From Tricholomella constricta (taxonomy: Eukaryota; Basidiomycota; Agaricomycetes; Agaricales; Lyophyllaceae): a DNA stretch of 64,000 bases. Position numbers and translations under genes: made by a program. Under the pieces are notes generated by a model that saw only the letters and a program-made list of their open reading frames with translations, did no database searches and was not told the DNA's origin. The stretch lies in the NCBI GenBank assembly GCA_013368375.1, contig JAACJP010000005.1:186001-250000 (forward strand), given 5' to 3'. Within the stretch, counting starts at the first letter, position 1; each line of letters starts with the position of its first letter. Below are positions 12,070-20,660 of this stretch, in pieces.

Positions 12070-13206
12070 TCACCAGTAGTGAAGGAAACAGAGCGAAGTC
12101 CAGCTGCCAAGTTTCATGACGACTTCAGGTGGGACACCCGTGGCAAGGAGCTCGACGGTTCCGCCGATACGATAACTATGCCCGAAAACAGGGTCGAGGG
12201 ATTCTGAAGAAAATATATGGGGGGTAATATTGAGGAAAAGAGATTTGGTGAGTACAGTGGGAGAGGAAGAGTTGGAATTGTAGTAAGCAAAAAGGTGGGC
12301 CAGAGACGAGATGTTATTGAGGCGAAGGTGGTGGAGGAGAGCCGAGATGGGACAAAAGACATTGGAGGTGGCAGTAAGGATACATTGATCGCCGGATGGC
12401 GAAGCTTTGGTCGAGGGGAGGTGGAAGGTAATAACCTTGGCACCGTTGACGACCGAAGTTTTGATGTCTGAAGTGCGTGAGATGTGAATAGCGGGTGAGA
12501 ATGATGTAGAAGTAGGGAGGAGTTCTCCTAGATGACGACATCCCCAGAAGGCTGTGAGGGCTGCCGCCCAGATGGCGGCGTCACGAGGCGAGTGGAGGTC
12601 GAGCTTTTGATGAAGGGCGAGTAGGTGTTTGCCCGTAATAGGACTGCGAGGAGGACGCTTGAAAGGGACTCCGAGCTTGTCCGCCGCCTTCTTATAAGTA
12701 AGGACCCAAGGGTCCTGACCATGCCATTCAGCGCGGTTGAGCATGTGCCAGGAACACAGGCCATTAAGCCAGTTGCGGACACAGTTGCCGGAATGAGAGC
12801 CTGAGGCGTCTGCGACGAAAATTGAGAGGAGAAGATCCGAAGCAGGCATGCGCTGTTCTTCGAGTATACGTAGACGATCGCAGAATTGGGTGAACCGTAG
12901 AAGGCCGGCGCCGTAAGATTGGCGAGTGGAGTATGGCGCCTCGCTCTCGATGAGCTCTTTGAACTCATCGTCCGTGAATGCGTAGCCGTGCTTCAGAGGA
13001 GGGCCAATATCCAGGTCCTCCGGTCGGGGGCAGGGAGTCTCCTTAACCGTGATAGTTTTGAAGATGCTTTGGTTGTCGTACTTCTCGATCTGTACGTTCC
13101 GTTCAATGCGGGTTTGGAGAGGGATCTCAGGCACCATCAATACGTCGGGAGGCGTGATGTATGCATCAAAATCGAAGTCCTCGGGAATAGGACCTGGAAT
13201 ACCGGC
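12070..13206 (-). CDS. tyrosine recombinase, main part (gene interrupted by chromovirus copy 1)
   Basis: The protein is a site-specific recombinase of the lambda-integrase fold, of the type greatly expanded in basidiomycetes. The SAM-like core-binding part (YSTRQSYGAGLLRFTQFC...) is followed by the catalytic domain. All six active-site positions are visible: Arg in GCRHLGELL, Lys in PSTK, His and Arg in GHSYR, Trp in LGSW, and the nucleophile Tyr in FLHYW, which is the second-last residue. The gene starts outside this block: ATG at 19599 plus seven codons, then the 6.4-kb chromovirus sits in the CCGGC target. Without it the gene would be 385 codons. The open frame running upstream into the LTR is spurious. 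There is no GCR1-type domain, so calling it a Crypton would be a guess. Confidence 0.8.
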   Translation of the reverse strand, partial: AGIPGPIPEDFDFDAYITPPDVLMVPEIPLQTRIERNVQIEKYDNQSIFKTITVKETPCPRPEDLDIGPPLKHGYAFTDDEFKELIESEAPYSTRQSYGAGLLRFTQFCDRLRILEEQRMPASDLLLSIFVADASGSHSGNCVRNWLNGLCSWHMLNRAEWHGQDPWVLTYKKAADKLGVPFKRPPRSPITGKHLLALHQKLDLHSPRDAAIWAAALTAFWGCRHLGELLPTSTSFSPAIHISRTSDIKTSVVNGAKVITFHLPSTKASPSGDQCILTATSNVFCPISALLHHLRLNNISSLAHLFAYYNSNSSSPTVLTKSLFLNITPHIFSSESLDPVFGHSYRIGGTVELLATGVPPEVVMKLGSWTSLCFLHYW

Positions 13207-13703
13207 TGTTAGGGGAACACCTGTTTGGTGATCACGTGACCATCCGATTCCTCGGACGAGCACGTGACCGACCGCTCCCCAGATGATCGCGATCCCGACC
13301 CCGACGCTCCGCCCCAAGCATCGGTGTACATACTTATAACTTCCTGTCGTTACTTCCCCTTCCAGCGCGCGCCCGATCCCGATTCCCGACATCCTGACGT
13401 CGGTCACCCGACCTCGTGCGCCTGCACCCTGAGCCACGAGGATCGGACAGCGTCGGGAACGTGTACATACACGCGCCGCTGCCCATCCGTTATCATTTAC
13501 GTACCATACACCCCAGAGAGCCGGCCCTCAAGTAGTTACTCGTATATAGTCATCCTCCTGACATGGGGGAATCCTTTACTCTATTCTCATTGGATTCCCC
13601 TCTGCCAGGTAGGTCTACTTACGTTCTCTCTAATCGTACATAATATAACATTGGATTCCCCTCTGCCAGCACGACTAAGCTCTGCGCTGAGGTCGCCCTA
13701 ACA
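13207..13703 (+). repeat. 5' LTR of chromovirus copy 1
   Basis: 497 bp. U3 carries two CACGTG E-boxes (13233-13238 and 13261-13266). A TATATA box lies at 13543-13548. The predicted start of R, inferred from self-priming, is at about 13576. Two copies of GGATTCCCCTCTGCCAG about 60 bp apart bracket an intron-like segment beginning GTAGGT. LTR termini are TG...CA. Confidence 0.95.
13543..13587 (+). promoter_or_regulatory. LTR promoter: TATA box and predicted transcript start
   Basis: TATATA at 13543-13548 lies 33 bp before TTACTCTATTCT (13576-13587), the sequence complementary to the primer site. In self-priming elements that complement is the 5' end of the RNA, so both signals point independently to the same start region. 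Confidence 0.7.
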
Positions 13704-13705
13704 GC

Positions 13706-13717
13706 AGAATAGAGTAA
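13706..13717 (+). other. self-complementary primer-binding site
   Basis: AGAATAGAGTAA starts two bases after the 5' LTR and is the exact reverse complement of TTACTCTATTCT at 13576-13587 in R. This is the arrangement of Tf1/sushi elements, in which the folded 5' end of the RNA, not a tRNA, primes minus-strand synthesis. I recognise no tRNA 3' end in this position. Confidence 0.8.
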
Positions 13718-13830
13718 CTCTAGAAACCCGACGAAGCCGACCGATCCGCTTCCGCGCCGAAACACGCGTCTGCTACACGCGACCGTCCAACGCGCGCTCG
13801 CCCCGATCGCCCGTCCAGTCCCGTTTCGAG

Positions 13831-15045
13831 ATGTCCGAATTTGGTGACATGTCGCAGCGACCGTTCTCTCCCTTCCTCACGACGGAGGAGCGGTTGGCGA
13901 ATATGGAAGCCACAATTTCGGCTCTCTCTGCCTCCAATACCTCCAACTCGGCCTCTATGGACCGCCTCTCCGCTCTTTTCGAAAAATTCATGTCGGGGAC
14001 ACCCCCCAATCCCACCCCCGCTGCTCCCGAAGCAGACACGACCCCCCCGCCGCCTGAGACGACCACCCCGCTGCCAGGCTCTCCGCGATCGGGATCGCAC
14101 CACCTCCGACCGTCGCCCCCTCCCATTTACGACGGCGCCCGATCGGGCGGTCGCGCGTTCTTGAACGCCTGCAAGCTCTACTTCTCCTTGTGCGGGGGAA
14201 GTTTCGCCGACGACCACGCCCGAATAGTATGGGTGCTGTCGTACATGCAGCACGGGCGAGCCGCCGACTTCGTCAGTCGGGTGTTCCAGTTCGGAACCGC
14301 CAAGGACGTCTTTCCCGCCTGGAAGGACTTCGAAGACACCTTCCGTGGCGAGTTCTTCCTCTTCGACGAGGTCGCCGATGCCGCGCTCATCCTGGAGTCG
14401 ACGGCGTACTTCCAGAACGGTCGATCGATCGACGAGTACATCGACTCGTTCCGATCCCTGTGGGTCAAGGCGGGCTACCCAGATGGGCGTCACCTGGTCC
14501 TCAAATTCCGTCGGGGAATGGACCCGAAGCTCTCGAGGCGACTCGGAAGCATCACCACGGGTCGCCCGCACGATGAGAAGATTGAGGAGTGGCTGAGGAT
14601 CGCTCGTTCTCAAGACTTCATCATGAGGTCGGAGGACGACTTCCACCGTCGGATGGTCCCGACAAAGGCGCCCGACAGCCGCCCGCCCACCACCGCAGCT
14701 GCACGATGGGCGTTCGCTACTGCCCCCGCTCCCGCTCCCGCTCCCGCTCCCCCCGCCCCCCGCGCTCCTGCCGCACCAGCCCCCAGGCCGATCCCCCAGG
14801 GCATCCCAATGGACGTAGATCGGATGCGCGATCGAGTCGCGCCTGCCGACGACCACTGTTTTCGGTGCAAGAAAAAGGGTCACTACTCTCGTGACTGCCC
14901 TTTGCGCTGGGACGTGCGCCACATGCTCGATGATGAGCTGGAGGCGCTTATCATGGAACGTCTAGCTCGCAAGGACGCAGTCCCCGCCGACCCGACTCCA
15001 TCGTCGGCCGACGCGACCGCCTCCGACGCCGAGGAGGGTTTTTAA
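13831..15045 (+). CDS. gag: Gag of chromovirus copy 1
   Basis: 404 residues. An N-terminal coiled-coil-like stretch is followed by a proline-rich linker (about residues 50-95) and the capsid-type retrotransposon Gag domain (about 100-260, with AFLNACKLYF, WVLSYMQHGRAADFV and FEDTFRGEFF). After an Ala-Pro-rich repeat comes a CCHC zinc knuckle CFRCKKKGHYSRDC (about 347-360) that binds the genomic RNA. It assembles virus-like particles in the cytoplasm. ATG at 13831 is the first in the leader and a second lies six codons later. The stop TAA at 15043-15045 is embedded in the frameshift site, so most ribosomes make Gag alone. Confidence 0.93.
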   Translation: MSEFGDMSQRPFSPFLTTEERLANMEATISALSASNTSNSASMDRLSALFEKFMSGTPPNPTPAAPEADTTPPPPETTTPLPGSPRSGSHHLRPSPPPIYDGARSGGRAFLNACKLYFSLCGGSFADDHARIVWVLSYMQHGRAADFVSRVFQFGTAKDVFPAWKDFEDTFRGEFFLFDEVADAALILESTAYFQNGRSIDEYIDSFRSLWVKAGYPDGRHLVLKFRRGMDPKLSRRLGSITTGRPHDEKIEEWLRIARSQDFIMRSEDDFHRRMVPTKAPDSRPPTTAAARWAFATAPAPAPAPAPPAPRAPAAPAPRPIPQGIPMDVDRMRDRVAPADDHCFRCKKKGHYSRDCPLRWDVRHMLDDELEALIMERLARKDAVPADPTPSSADATASDAEEGF

Positions 15046-15078
15046 TTACACAACGGGTGGAACGTACGCCCCCGTTGT
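15036..15078 (+). promoter_or_regulatory. -1 programmed ribosomal frameshift signal between gag and pol
   Basis: In the gag frame the codons GGT TTT before the stop form the slippery heptamer G GGT TTT (15036-15042), of the X XXY YYZ type. A seven-base spacer follows, then a stem: ACAACGGG (15050-15057) with CCCGTTGT (15071-15078), eight perfect pairs extended by GG (15059-15060) and CC (15069-15070) across one bulged T. The pol frame is open through the site and has no ATG near its beginning, so frameshifting is the natural way to make Gag-Pol. The other copy keeps the signal; its one change is in the loop. Confidence 0.85.
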
Positions 15079-18000
15079 CTAGTCGTAATCGGTTCGCTCC
15101 TTTATCCGTAGAATACGCCAATACACCTAATATTGCTGCTATTCCGACGAGTGAACCGACCGACAAAGACGTACAAAACCCCTCCGACCCGACGACACCA
15201 ATCGCAGTCGCAAAGCCGATCGCCCCGTCGCGTCGTGGCCTACCCCGCTGGGAAAAGCGACTCCCTAGTCGCTTCATCGCCGCTGCCTCCCCCTGCCCCA
15301 GATCCCTGTGGCTCAACGTCGAACTGGAGACCACCGACACCCAGGAGTCGCATGCCGTCACTGCCCTAGTGGACAGCGGAGCGACTGGCAGTTTTCTCAA
15401 TGTTGCTTTCGTCGAGAAACACAAGCTCACAACCAAGGTGCTTAGTCGGCCATCCCCGGTTTACAATGTGGACGGCACTCTCAACGAAGGCGGTTCGGTC
15501 TCTTGCATCGTAGAAGCTGTCTTGCGATACAACGGTCATACCGAACGAGCCGTCTTCGGGGTCACCCAGTTAGGCAAGCAAGACATGATCCTCGGGTTCA
15601 ACTGGCTTAAAAACCATAACCCCGAGATCGACTGGGAGACCAAGGAGGTGAAGATGAGTCGCTGTCCGACGCAGTGCGGCACCTGCAAGGACGAGGTCAA
15701 AGCCGATCGGCGCGCACGCACCAAAGTGCGCGCAGCGATCCGCGCCTGTCGAGCCGACGGTATACCGATGACTGAGCCCGACCTGCGAGCCCCAACCAAC
15801 CCGTATGTTGAGGACGACTCTGATGAGGAGGAGTTCCTCCCCTACACCCCGGTCCTGGAGGAACCTGACCCAGAGTCTGACGACTTCCTGGTGGAAACCT
15901 TCCTGAGTGGCGATCGCATCTTCGCGACCGCGATCCATCCGACTCCGACCGCCGAACATATTCGGGCCAGCCAAACGACATCGCAGCGACTTGCGGAAGC
16001 GCACGCTGCTAACTCCGTGCCCAGAACTTTCCGCGACGCAGTACCGACCCACCTCCACGACTTTGAAGATGTCTTCTCCAAAGTCGCATTCGATGAGCTT
16101 CCAGAGCGCAAGCAATGGGACCATGCCATCGAACTGGAGCCGGGCGCGTCGCCGACGGGCACGAAGGTCTACCCGCTCTCACCGGCAGAACAGGTCGAAC
16201 TCGACGCGTTCCTCAAGGAGAACCTCGAGACAGGTCGCATCCGACCGTCCAAGTCGCCCATGGCGTCGCCGGTCTTCTTCATCAAGAAGAAGGACGGGTC
16301 GCTCCGACTGGTTCAGGACTATCGGACGCTCAATGCGCTCACGGTGAAGAACCGATACCCGCTGCCCCTCATTAGCGAACTGGTGAATAACCTTCGCGGC
16401 GCGCGGTACTTCACCAAGTTGGACGTCCGATGGGGGTACAACAACGTGCGGATCAAGGAAGGCGACGAGTGGAAGGCAGCGTTTCGGACGAATCGCGGCC
16501 TCTTCGAGCCGCTCGTCATGTTCTTCGGCCTCACGAACAGCCCCGCCACATTTCAGACCATGATGAATGATATCTTCCGCGATCTGATCGCTGAAGGTGT
16601 TGTTTGCGTGTACCTCGATGACATCTTGATTTATACAAAGACGCTAGAGGAACACCATCGGGTCACGCGACTGGTACTGGACCGACTCCGCGAACATCAG
16701 CTGTTCTTAAAGCCCGAGAAATGCGAATTTGAGCAGACTAAGATCGAGTATCTCGGGCTGATCATCTCGCAAGGGCAAGCGGAAATGGATCCGGTTAAAG
16801 TCGCTGGAGTGTTGGAATGGCCGGCGCCGAAGAACAAGAAGGAGGTGCAAGCGTTCCTAGGCTTCACCAATTTCTACCGACGGTTCATCCAGGACTTCTC
16901 GCACCACGCCCGACCCCTGTTCGATCTGACAGGCAAGGACGTCGCCTGGCGATGGGGAGAGTCGGAGCAGTCGGCCTTTGCCCTTCTGAAGTCTGCGATC
17001 ACATCGGGGCCAGTCCTCATGTTCCCCGACGACGATCGACCGTACCGCATCGAAGCCGACTCATCCGACTTCGCAACGGGCGCAGTCCTGTCGCAAGAGT
17101 CGCCGTCCGATGGCAAGTGGCACCCGGTCGCGTTCTACTCAAAGAGCTTGAACGCCGTCGAGCGGAACTACGAGATCCATGACAAAGAGATGCTGGCGAT
17201 CATCCGGTCTCTGGAGGAATGGCGACACTTCGTAGAAGGCGCAAAGCACAAGGTGGAGATCTGGACCGACCACAAGAACCTCGAGTACTTCCTCACCGCG
17301 AAGAAACTCAATCGGCGTCAAGCCCGATGGTCGCTTTACCTCGCTAACTTCGACTTCGCCCTCCACCACCGTCCTGGCCGTAGCATGGGCAAACCCGACG
17401 CGTTATCGCGTCGCCCCGACCATGGCGACGGAAGCGCCGACAACGCCAACATCGTGCTGCTCAAACCAGAATTCTTCGCCGTTCGTGCAACTGAAGGCCT
17501 TGCACTGGTCGGAGAGGAGGATGATGTGCTGAAAGCGATCCGCAAGGGCAATCGCGATGGGGCTCAGGAGGATGCGGTCGCGAAAGCGGCGCAACTGGTC
17601 AAAGCATCCAAGATCGCCGGCCGCTCCCTTCGCTTTGGCGAGTGGGGAGAGGAAGGCGGTCTGCTCACGTTCCGTGGACGGATCTATGTCCCGAACGTCC
17701 CAGACCTTCGCCGACGCATTGTGGAGCAGCACCACGACTCCAAGGTCGCCGGTCACCCCGGTCGCTGGAAGACGCTCGAACTGGTGTCGCGCAACTACTG
17801 GTGGCCCCAGATGTCGCGCTTCATCGGTTCGTACACCAGCACCTGTGACATGTGTCTGCGCATGAAACCTCGCCGCCAACTCCCCGTCGGACAGCTGCAG
17901 CCGCTTCCCATCCCCGAAGGCCGATGGAATGTCGTATCGGTCGACTTCATCACCGAACTTCCAGAGTCCAACGGCCACGACGCGATCATGAATGTCGTGG

Positions 18001-19076
18001 ATTCAGTTGGAAAGCGCGCGCACTTCATCGCGTCGCACACGACTTGTTCGGCCCTGGGAGCTGCGAACCTCTACCGTCGCCACGTCTGGAAGCTGCACGG
18101 TCTCCCCGACGCATTCGTCTCCGATCGAGGTCCACAGTTCGTCGCCGAGTTCACGCGCGAACTGTACAGACTCCTGGGTATCAAGCTGTCGGCCTCGACG
18201 GCGTACCACCCACAGACCGACGGACAGACAGAGCGTGTCAACCAGGAACTGGAACAGTTCTTGCGAGTCTTCTGCAATGAGCGCCAGAACGATTGGGAGG
18301 ACCTCCTGCCCGACGCCGAATTCAGTTACAACAACCATGTACATTCGGCGACGCAGCAGACCCCCTTCCTGCTTGACACTGGTCGGCATCCGCGCATGGG
18401 CTTTGAGCCGCGTCGGGGCGCTTCCAAGAACGAGTCAGCAGACGAGTTCGTGGAGCGCATGAAGGAAGCACAGGAGGAAGCCAAGGCAGCGCTTTCAAAG
18501 GCCAAAGACGACATGGAGCGGTATTACAACCAGCGGCACGCCCCAACGCCCGACTACCAGCCTGGCGACAAGGTATACTTGGACGCGACCGACATTTCTA
18601 CGACCCGACCGTCTAAGAAGTTGTCGCATCGCTACCTTGGCCCTTTCGTCGTGCAAAGGCGAGTCGGCCCGCTGGCATACCGCCTCCTGCTGCCTCAGTC
18701 CATGAAGCGCATCCACCCAGTCTTCCACGTCGTGAAGCTCATCCCCGCCATTGCTGATCCGATCGAAGGTCGTCGATCCGATCCCCCTCCGCCCCCCGAC
18801 ATAATCGACGACGAACCCCATTACGAAGTTGAAAAGATCCTCGATAGCCGAACCTTCCGCAAAAAACTACAGTACAAGGTCCTGTGGAAGGGCTATGGTT
18901 ACGAAGAAGCTTCTTGGGAACCTCGCGAAAATGTCGCCGCCCCCGATCTGGTACGCAAATTTCACCGCGACAACCCCGACGCCCCACGCCACATTCGTGG
19001 CATCTTCACTCTATCCCCCGCCATCTTCGCCACCGTCACCCCGCACCGAGTCGTTGCGATTCAAAAGGGGGGGTGA
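15039..19076 (+). CDS. pol: Pol of chromovirus copy 1 (expressed by -1 frameshift)
   Basis: Read from the slip site, the frame encodes about 1,345 residues. Counting from the GTG at 15057, the order is: retropepsin (DSGA at 106-109); reverse transcriptase with catalytic YLDD (about 519-522); RNase H (Asp in EADSS about 665, then TDHKNLEYF); integrase with its H2C2 zinc site (HH...H...CDMC, about 891-935); DDE core (Asp in VDFITE, Asp in DRGPQF, Glu in TERVNQELE); and a C-terminal chromodomain (YEVEKILDSR...YKVLWKGY...ASWEP, about 1255-1310). The GTG is not a start in a eukaryote. The stop at 19074-19076 abuts the 3' LTR. All catalytic residues are present, so it should be active. Confidence 0.95.
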   Translation, partial: FLITQRVERTPPLSSRNRFAPLSVEYANTPNIAAIPTSEPTDKDVQNPSDPTTPIAVAKPIAPSRRGLPRWEKRLPSRFIAAASPCPRSLWLNVELETTDTQESHAVTALVDSGATGSFLNVAFVEKHKLTTKVLSRPSPVYNVDGTLNEGGSVSCIVEAVLRYNGHTERAVFGVTQLGKQDMILGFNWLKNHNPEIDWETKEVKMSRCPTQCGTCKDEVKADRRARTKVRAAIRACRADGIPMTEPDLRAPTNPYVEDDSDEEEFLPYTPVLEEPDPESDDFLVETFLSGDRIFATAIHPTPTAEHIRASQTTSQRLAEAHAANSVPRTFRDAVPTHLHDFEDVFSKVAFDELPERKQWDHAIELEPGASPTGTKVYPLSPAEQVELDAFLKENLETGRIRPSKSPMASPVFFIKKKDGSLRLVQDYRTLNALTVKNRYPLPLISELVNNLRGARYFTKLDVRWGYNNVRIKEGDEWKAAFRTNRGLFEPLVMFFGLTNSPATFQTMMNDIFRDLIAEGVVCVYLDDILIYTKTLEEHHRVTRLVLDRLREHQLFLKPEKCEFEQTKIEYLGLIISQGQAEMDPVKVAGVLEWPAPKNKKEVQAFLGFTNFYRRFIQDFSHHARPLFDLTGKDVAWRWGESEQSAFALLKSAITSGPVLMFPDDDRPYRIEADSSDFATGAVLSQESPSDGKWHPVAFYSKSLNAVERNYEIHDKEMLAIIRSLEEWRHFVEGAKHKVEIWTDHKNLEYFLTAKKLNRRQARWSLYLANFDFALHHRPGRSMGKPDALSRRPDHGDGSADNANIVLLKPEFFAVRATEGLALVGEEDDVLKAIRKGNRDGAQEDAVAKAAQLVKASKIAGRSLRFGEWGEEGGLLTFRGRIYVPNVPDLRRRIVEQHHDSKVAGHPGRWKTLELVSRNYWWPQMSRFIGSYTSTCDMCLRMKPRRQLPVGQLQPLPIPEGRWNVVSVDFITELPESNGHDAIMNVVDSVGKRAHFIASHTTCSALGAANLYRRHVWKLHGLPDAFVSDRGPQFVAEFTRELYRLLGIKLSASTAYHPQTDGQTERVNQELEQFLRVFCNERQNDWEDLLPDAEFSYNNHVHSATQQTPFLLDTGRHPRMGFEPRRGASKNESADEFVERMKEAQEEAKAALSKAKDDMERYYNQRHAPTPDYQPGDKVYLDATDISTTRPSKKLSHRYLGPFVVQRRVGPLAYRLLLPQSMKRIHPVFHVVKLIPAIADPIEGRRSDPPPPPDIIDDEPHYEVEKILDSRTFRKKLQYKVLWKGYGYEEASWEPRENVAAPDLVRKFHRDNPDAPRHIRGIFTLSPAIFATVTPHRVVAIQKGG
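19063..19073 (+). other. polypurine tract of chromovirus copy 1
   Basis: AAAAGGGGGGG ends three bases before the 3' LTR and overlaps the last Pol codons. This is the usual primer for plus-strand synthesis. Confidence 0.8.
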
Positions 19077-19573
19077 TGTTAGGGGAACACCTGTTTGGTG
19101 ATCACGTGACCATCCGATTCCTCGGACGAGCACGTGACCGACCGCTCCCCAGATGATCGCGATCCCGACCCCGACGCTCCGCCCCAAGCATCGGTGTACA
19201 TACTTATAACTTCCTGTCGTTACTTCCCCTTCCAGCGCGCGCCCGATCCCGATTCCCGACATCCTGACGTCGGTCACCCGACCTCGTGCGCCTGCACCCT
19301 GAGCCACGAGGATCGGACAGCGTCGGGAACGTGTACATACACGCGCCGCTGCCCATCCGTTATCATTTACGTACCATACACCCCAGAGAGCCGGCCCTCA
19401 AGTAGTTACTCGTATATAGTCATCCTCCTGACATGGGGGAATCCTTTACTCTATTCTCATTGGATTCCCCTCTGCCAGGTAGGTCTACTTACGTTCTCTC
19501 TAATCGTACATAATATAACATTGGATTCCCCTCTGCCAGCACGACTAAGCTCTGCGCTGAGGTCGCCCTAACA
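19077..19573 (+). repeat. 3' LTR of chromovirus copy 1
   Basis: Identical over all 497 bp to the 5' LTR at 13207-13703. Followed by the target duplication CCGGC. Confidence 0.95.
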
Positions 19574-19599
19574 CCGGCATTGGGAAGCTGAGTGGGCAT
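19574..19599 (-). CDS. first eight codons of the interrupted tyrosine recombinase
   Basis: Minus-strand ATG at 19597-19599 opens the frame MPTQLPN and joins, through the duplicated target CCGGC (19574-19578), the frame that continues at 13206 with AGIPGP. An in-frame TAA directly precedes this ATG, so it is the natural start unless there is an upstream exon. It is separated from the rest of its gene by the retrotransposon. Confidence 0.7.
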
Positions 19600-20340
19600 T
19601 TACCTAGATAAAAATTTTTGGAGGTGGTGGGCGAACGCGGTTGCGAGAAGAATGTCTCACAACCTGGCCACCAGGCAGAATAAATAAGATTAGTAAGAGT
19701 AATGAAATTTCGTGTACGCGTAAGCCTTATCTAAGCTTAGGCTAACGTGCGCAAGCTTACGAAGCCTTAGCAGACAATAAGCGCACCCCCGAGTCTGTAT
19801 AGTGCAATGAATAAAGACGCTCACTCAAGTCCTCAGAAAATTTATGACATAATCCAACTCGTATTCTGGAACCTTCCCAATATTCCGGAAAACCCTCGTC
19901 AGGGGCAGAGTTCTCTCAAATCTTACTCCTTCAAGGCATTTGATATAGACCTGACCGAAATCGTACAGCAGATCTACCTATTGTTCTCTTCATATGGAAA
20001 TATGCTGACAAAGATATTGCATGGATGACTCATCAGGAGTCATGGATGAGTAAGCTGCACCTACCTGTATATAGAAATATGCTGACTAAGCCTAGATAGC
20101 AAAAATGTATATAAGGGAGAGGGAAAGTCGTATCCCCCAAGTACAATACAGCATAAAGTAACCACCTGTTATACGGTACCTCTTGTAAGGTATACACACG
20201 TGCGAAAGCCGTAGAGCCTAACTCAGACTCAGTACTTCACCGTCGTCAGATCCGTCTGCCAGACACCCTCCCTCGTTGTTAGATACAGCGTCGGAGTTTA
20301 TAAGAGCTTGCTCGCTAAGGTTCTCGGTAAGTGGTCAACA
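19600..20340. other. upstream flank of the recombinase gene; LTR-like stretch, no gene assigned
   Basis: This is the 5' side of the minus-strand recombinase. It contains an open plus frame of 73 codons (19807-20028) without a recognised domain. A near-repeat of GAAATATGCTGACWAAG lies about 90 bp apart (around 20000 and 20080), then TATATAAGGGAGAGGG at about 20109. The TATA followed by a leader could be part of a copia-type LTR, but I could not define both ends. Confidence 0.3.
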
Positions 20341-20404
20341 GTGACTGCTGAGACATTTTAGATGCCTCCTCTTTGTCCGTCGTCAGATTTACCTCTGCAC
20401 GAAC

Positions 20405-20660
20405 CCCTTCGCCACTGTCAGATACAGCGTCGAAGCACGTCTCGTCTTTACAGGTAACCCTTGTCACTGTCCGATATAGTGTCGAGGCACATATTTCTCT
20501 TTTAGGTCCCACATCCTTCGTCACTGTCAGACACAGCGTCAAGGCACGTAGTTTCCCATATCCTTCATCATTGTCAGATACAGCGTCGAGTTCGAAGCAC
20601 ATATTTTCCAGGTCCAGCAATTTTTTGTCACTGTCTGATACAGCGCCAAAGCACATACGT
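20405..20660 (+). repeat. degenerate minisatellite, about five units of 45-60 bp
   Basis: Each unit contains a variant of CACTGTCAGATACAGCGTCGARGCAC. The five clearest are at roughly 20412, 20463, 20521, 20570 and 20628, with one weaker relative at 20277 and others beyond 20780. In the minus frame this gives repeated AVSDSD-like peptides, a consequence of the repeat and not a protein. Confidence 0.65.

Larger units (their letters stand above)
13207..19573 (+). mobile_element. complete chromovirus (Ty3/gypsy LTR retrotransposon), copy 1
   Basis: The element is 6,367 bp with two 497-bp LTRs that are identical base for base and end TGTTAGGG...CCCTAACA. The target duplication CCGGC (13202-13206 and 19574-19578) is exact. 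Interior order: primer site, gag, -1 frameshift signal, pol (protease, reverse transcriptase, RNase H, integrase, chromodomain), polypurine tract. Identical LTRs and open frames mean a very recent insertion, likely competent. Integrase chromodomains in this lineage generally direct insertion to marked chromatin. Here the target is another mobile gene. Confidence 0.97.

Noticed and set aside
13264..13701. 145-codon frame inside each LTR
   Set aside because: Lies wholly in LTR regulatory sequence, repeated wherever the LTR occurs, with no domain; the diverged LTRs do not keep it.
13720..14922. 400-codon antisense frame over gag (and its copy at 26272-27474)
   Set aside because: Exact shadow of gag in a GC-rich region; low-complexity Gly/Arg translation and no start or splice logic.
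15057..15059. GTG as a start codon for Pol
   Set aside because: Not a normal eukaryotic start, and the frame is open further upstream through a clear frameshift signal.
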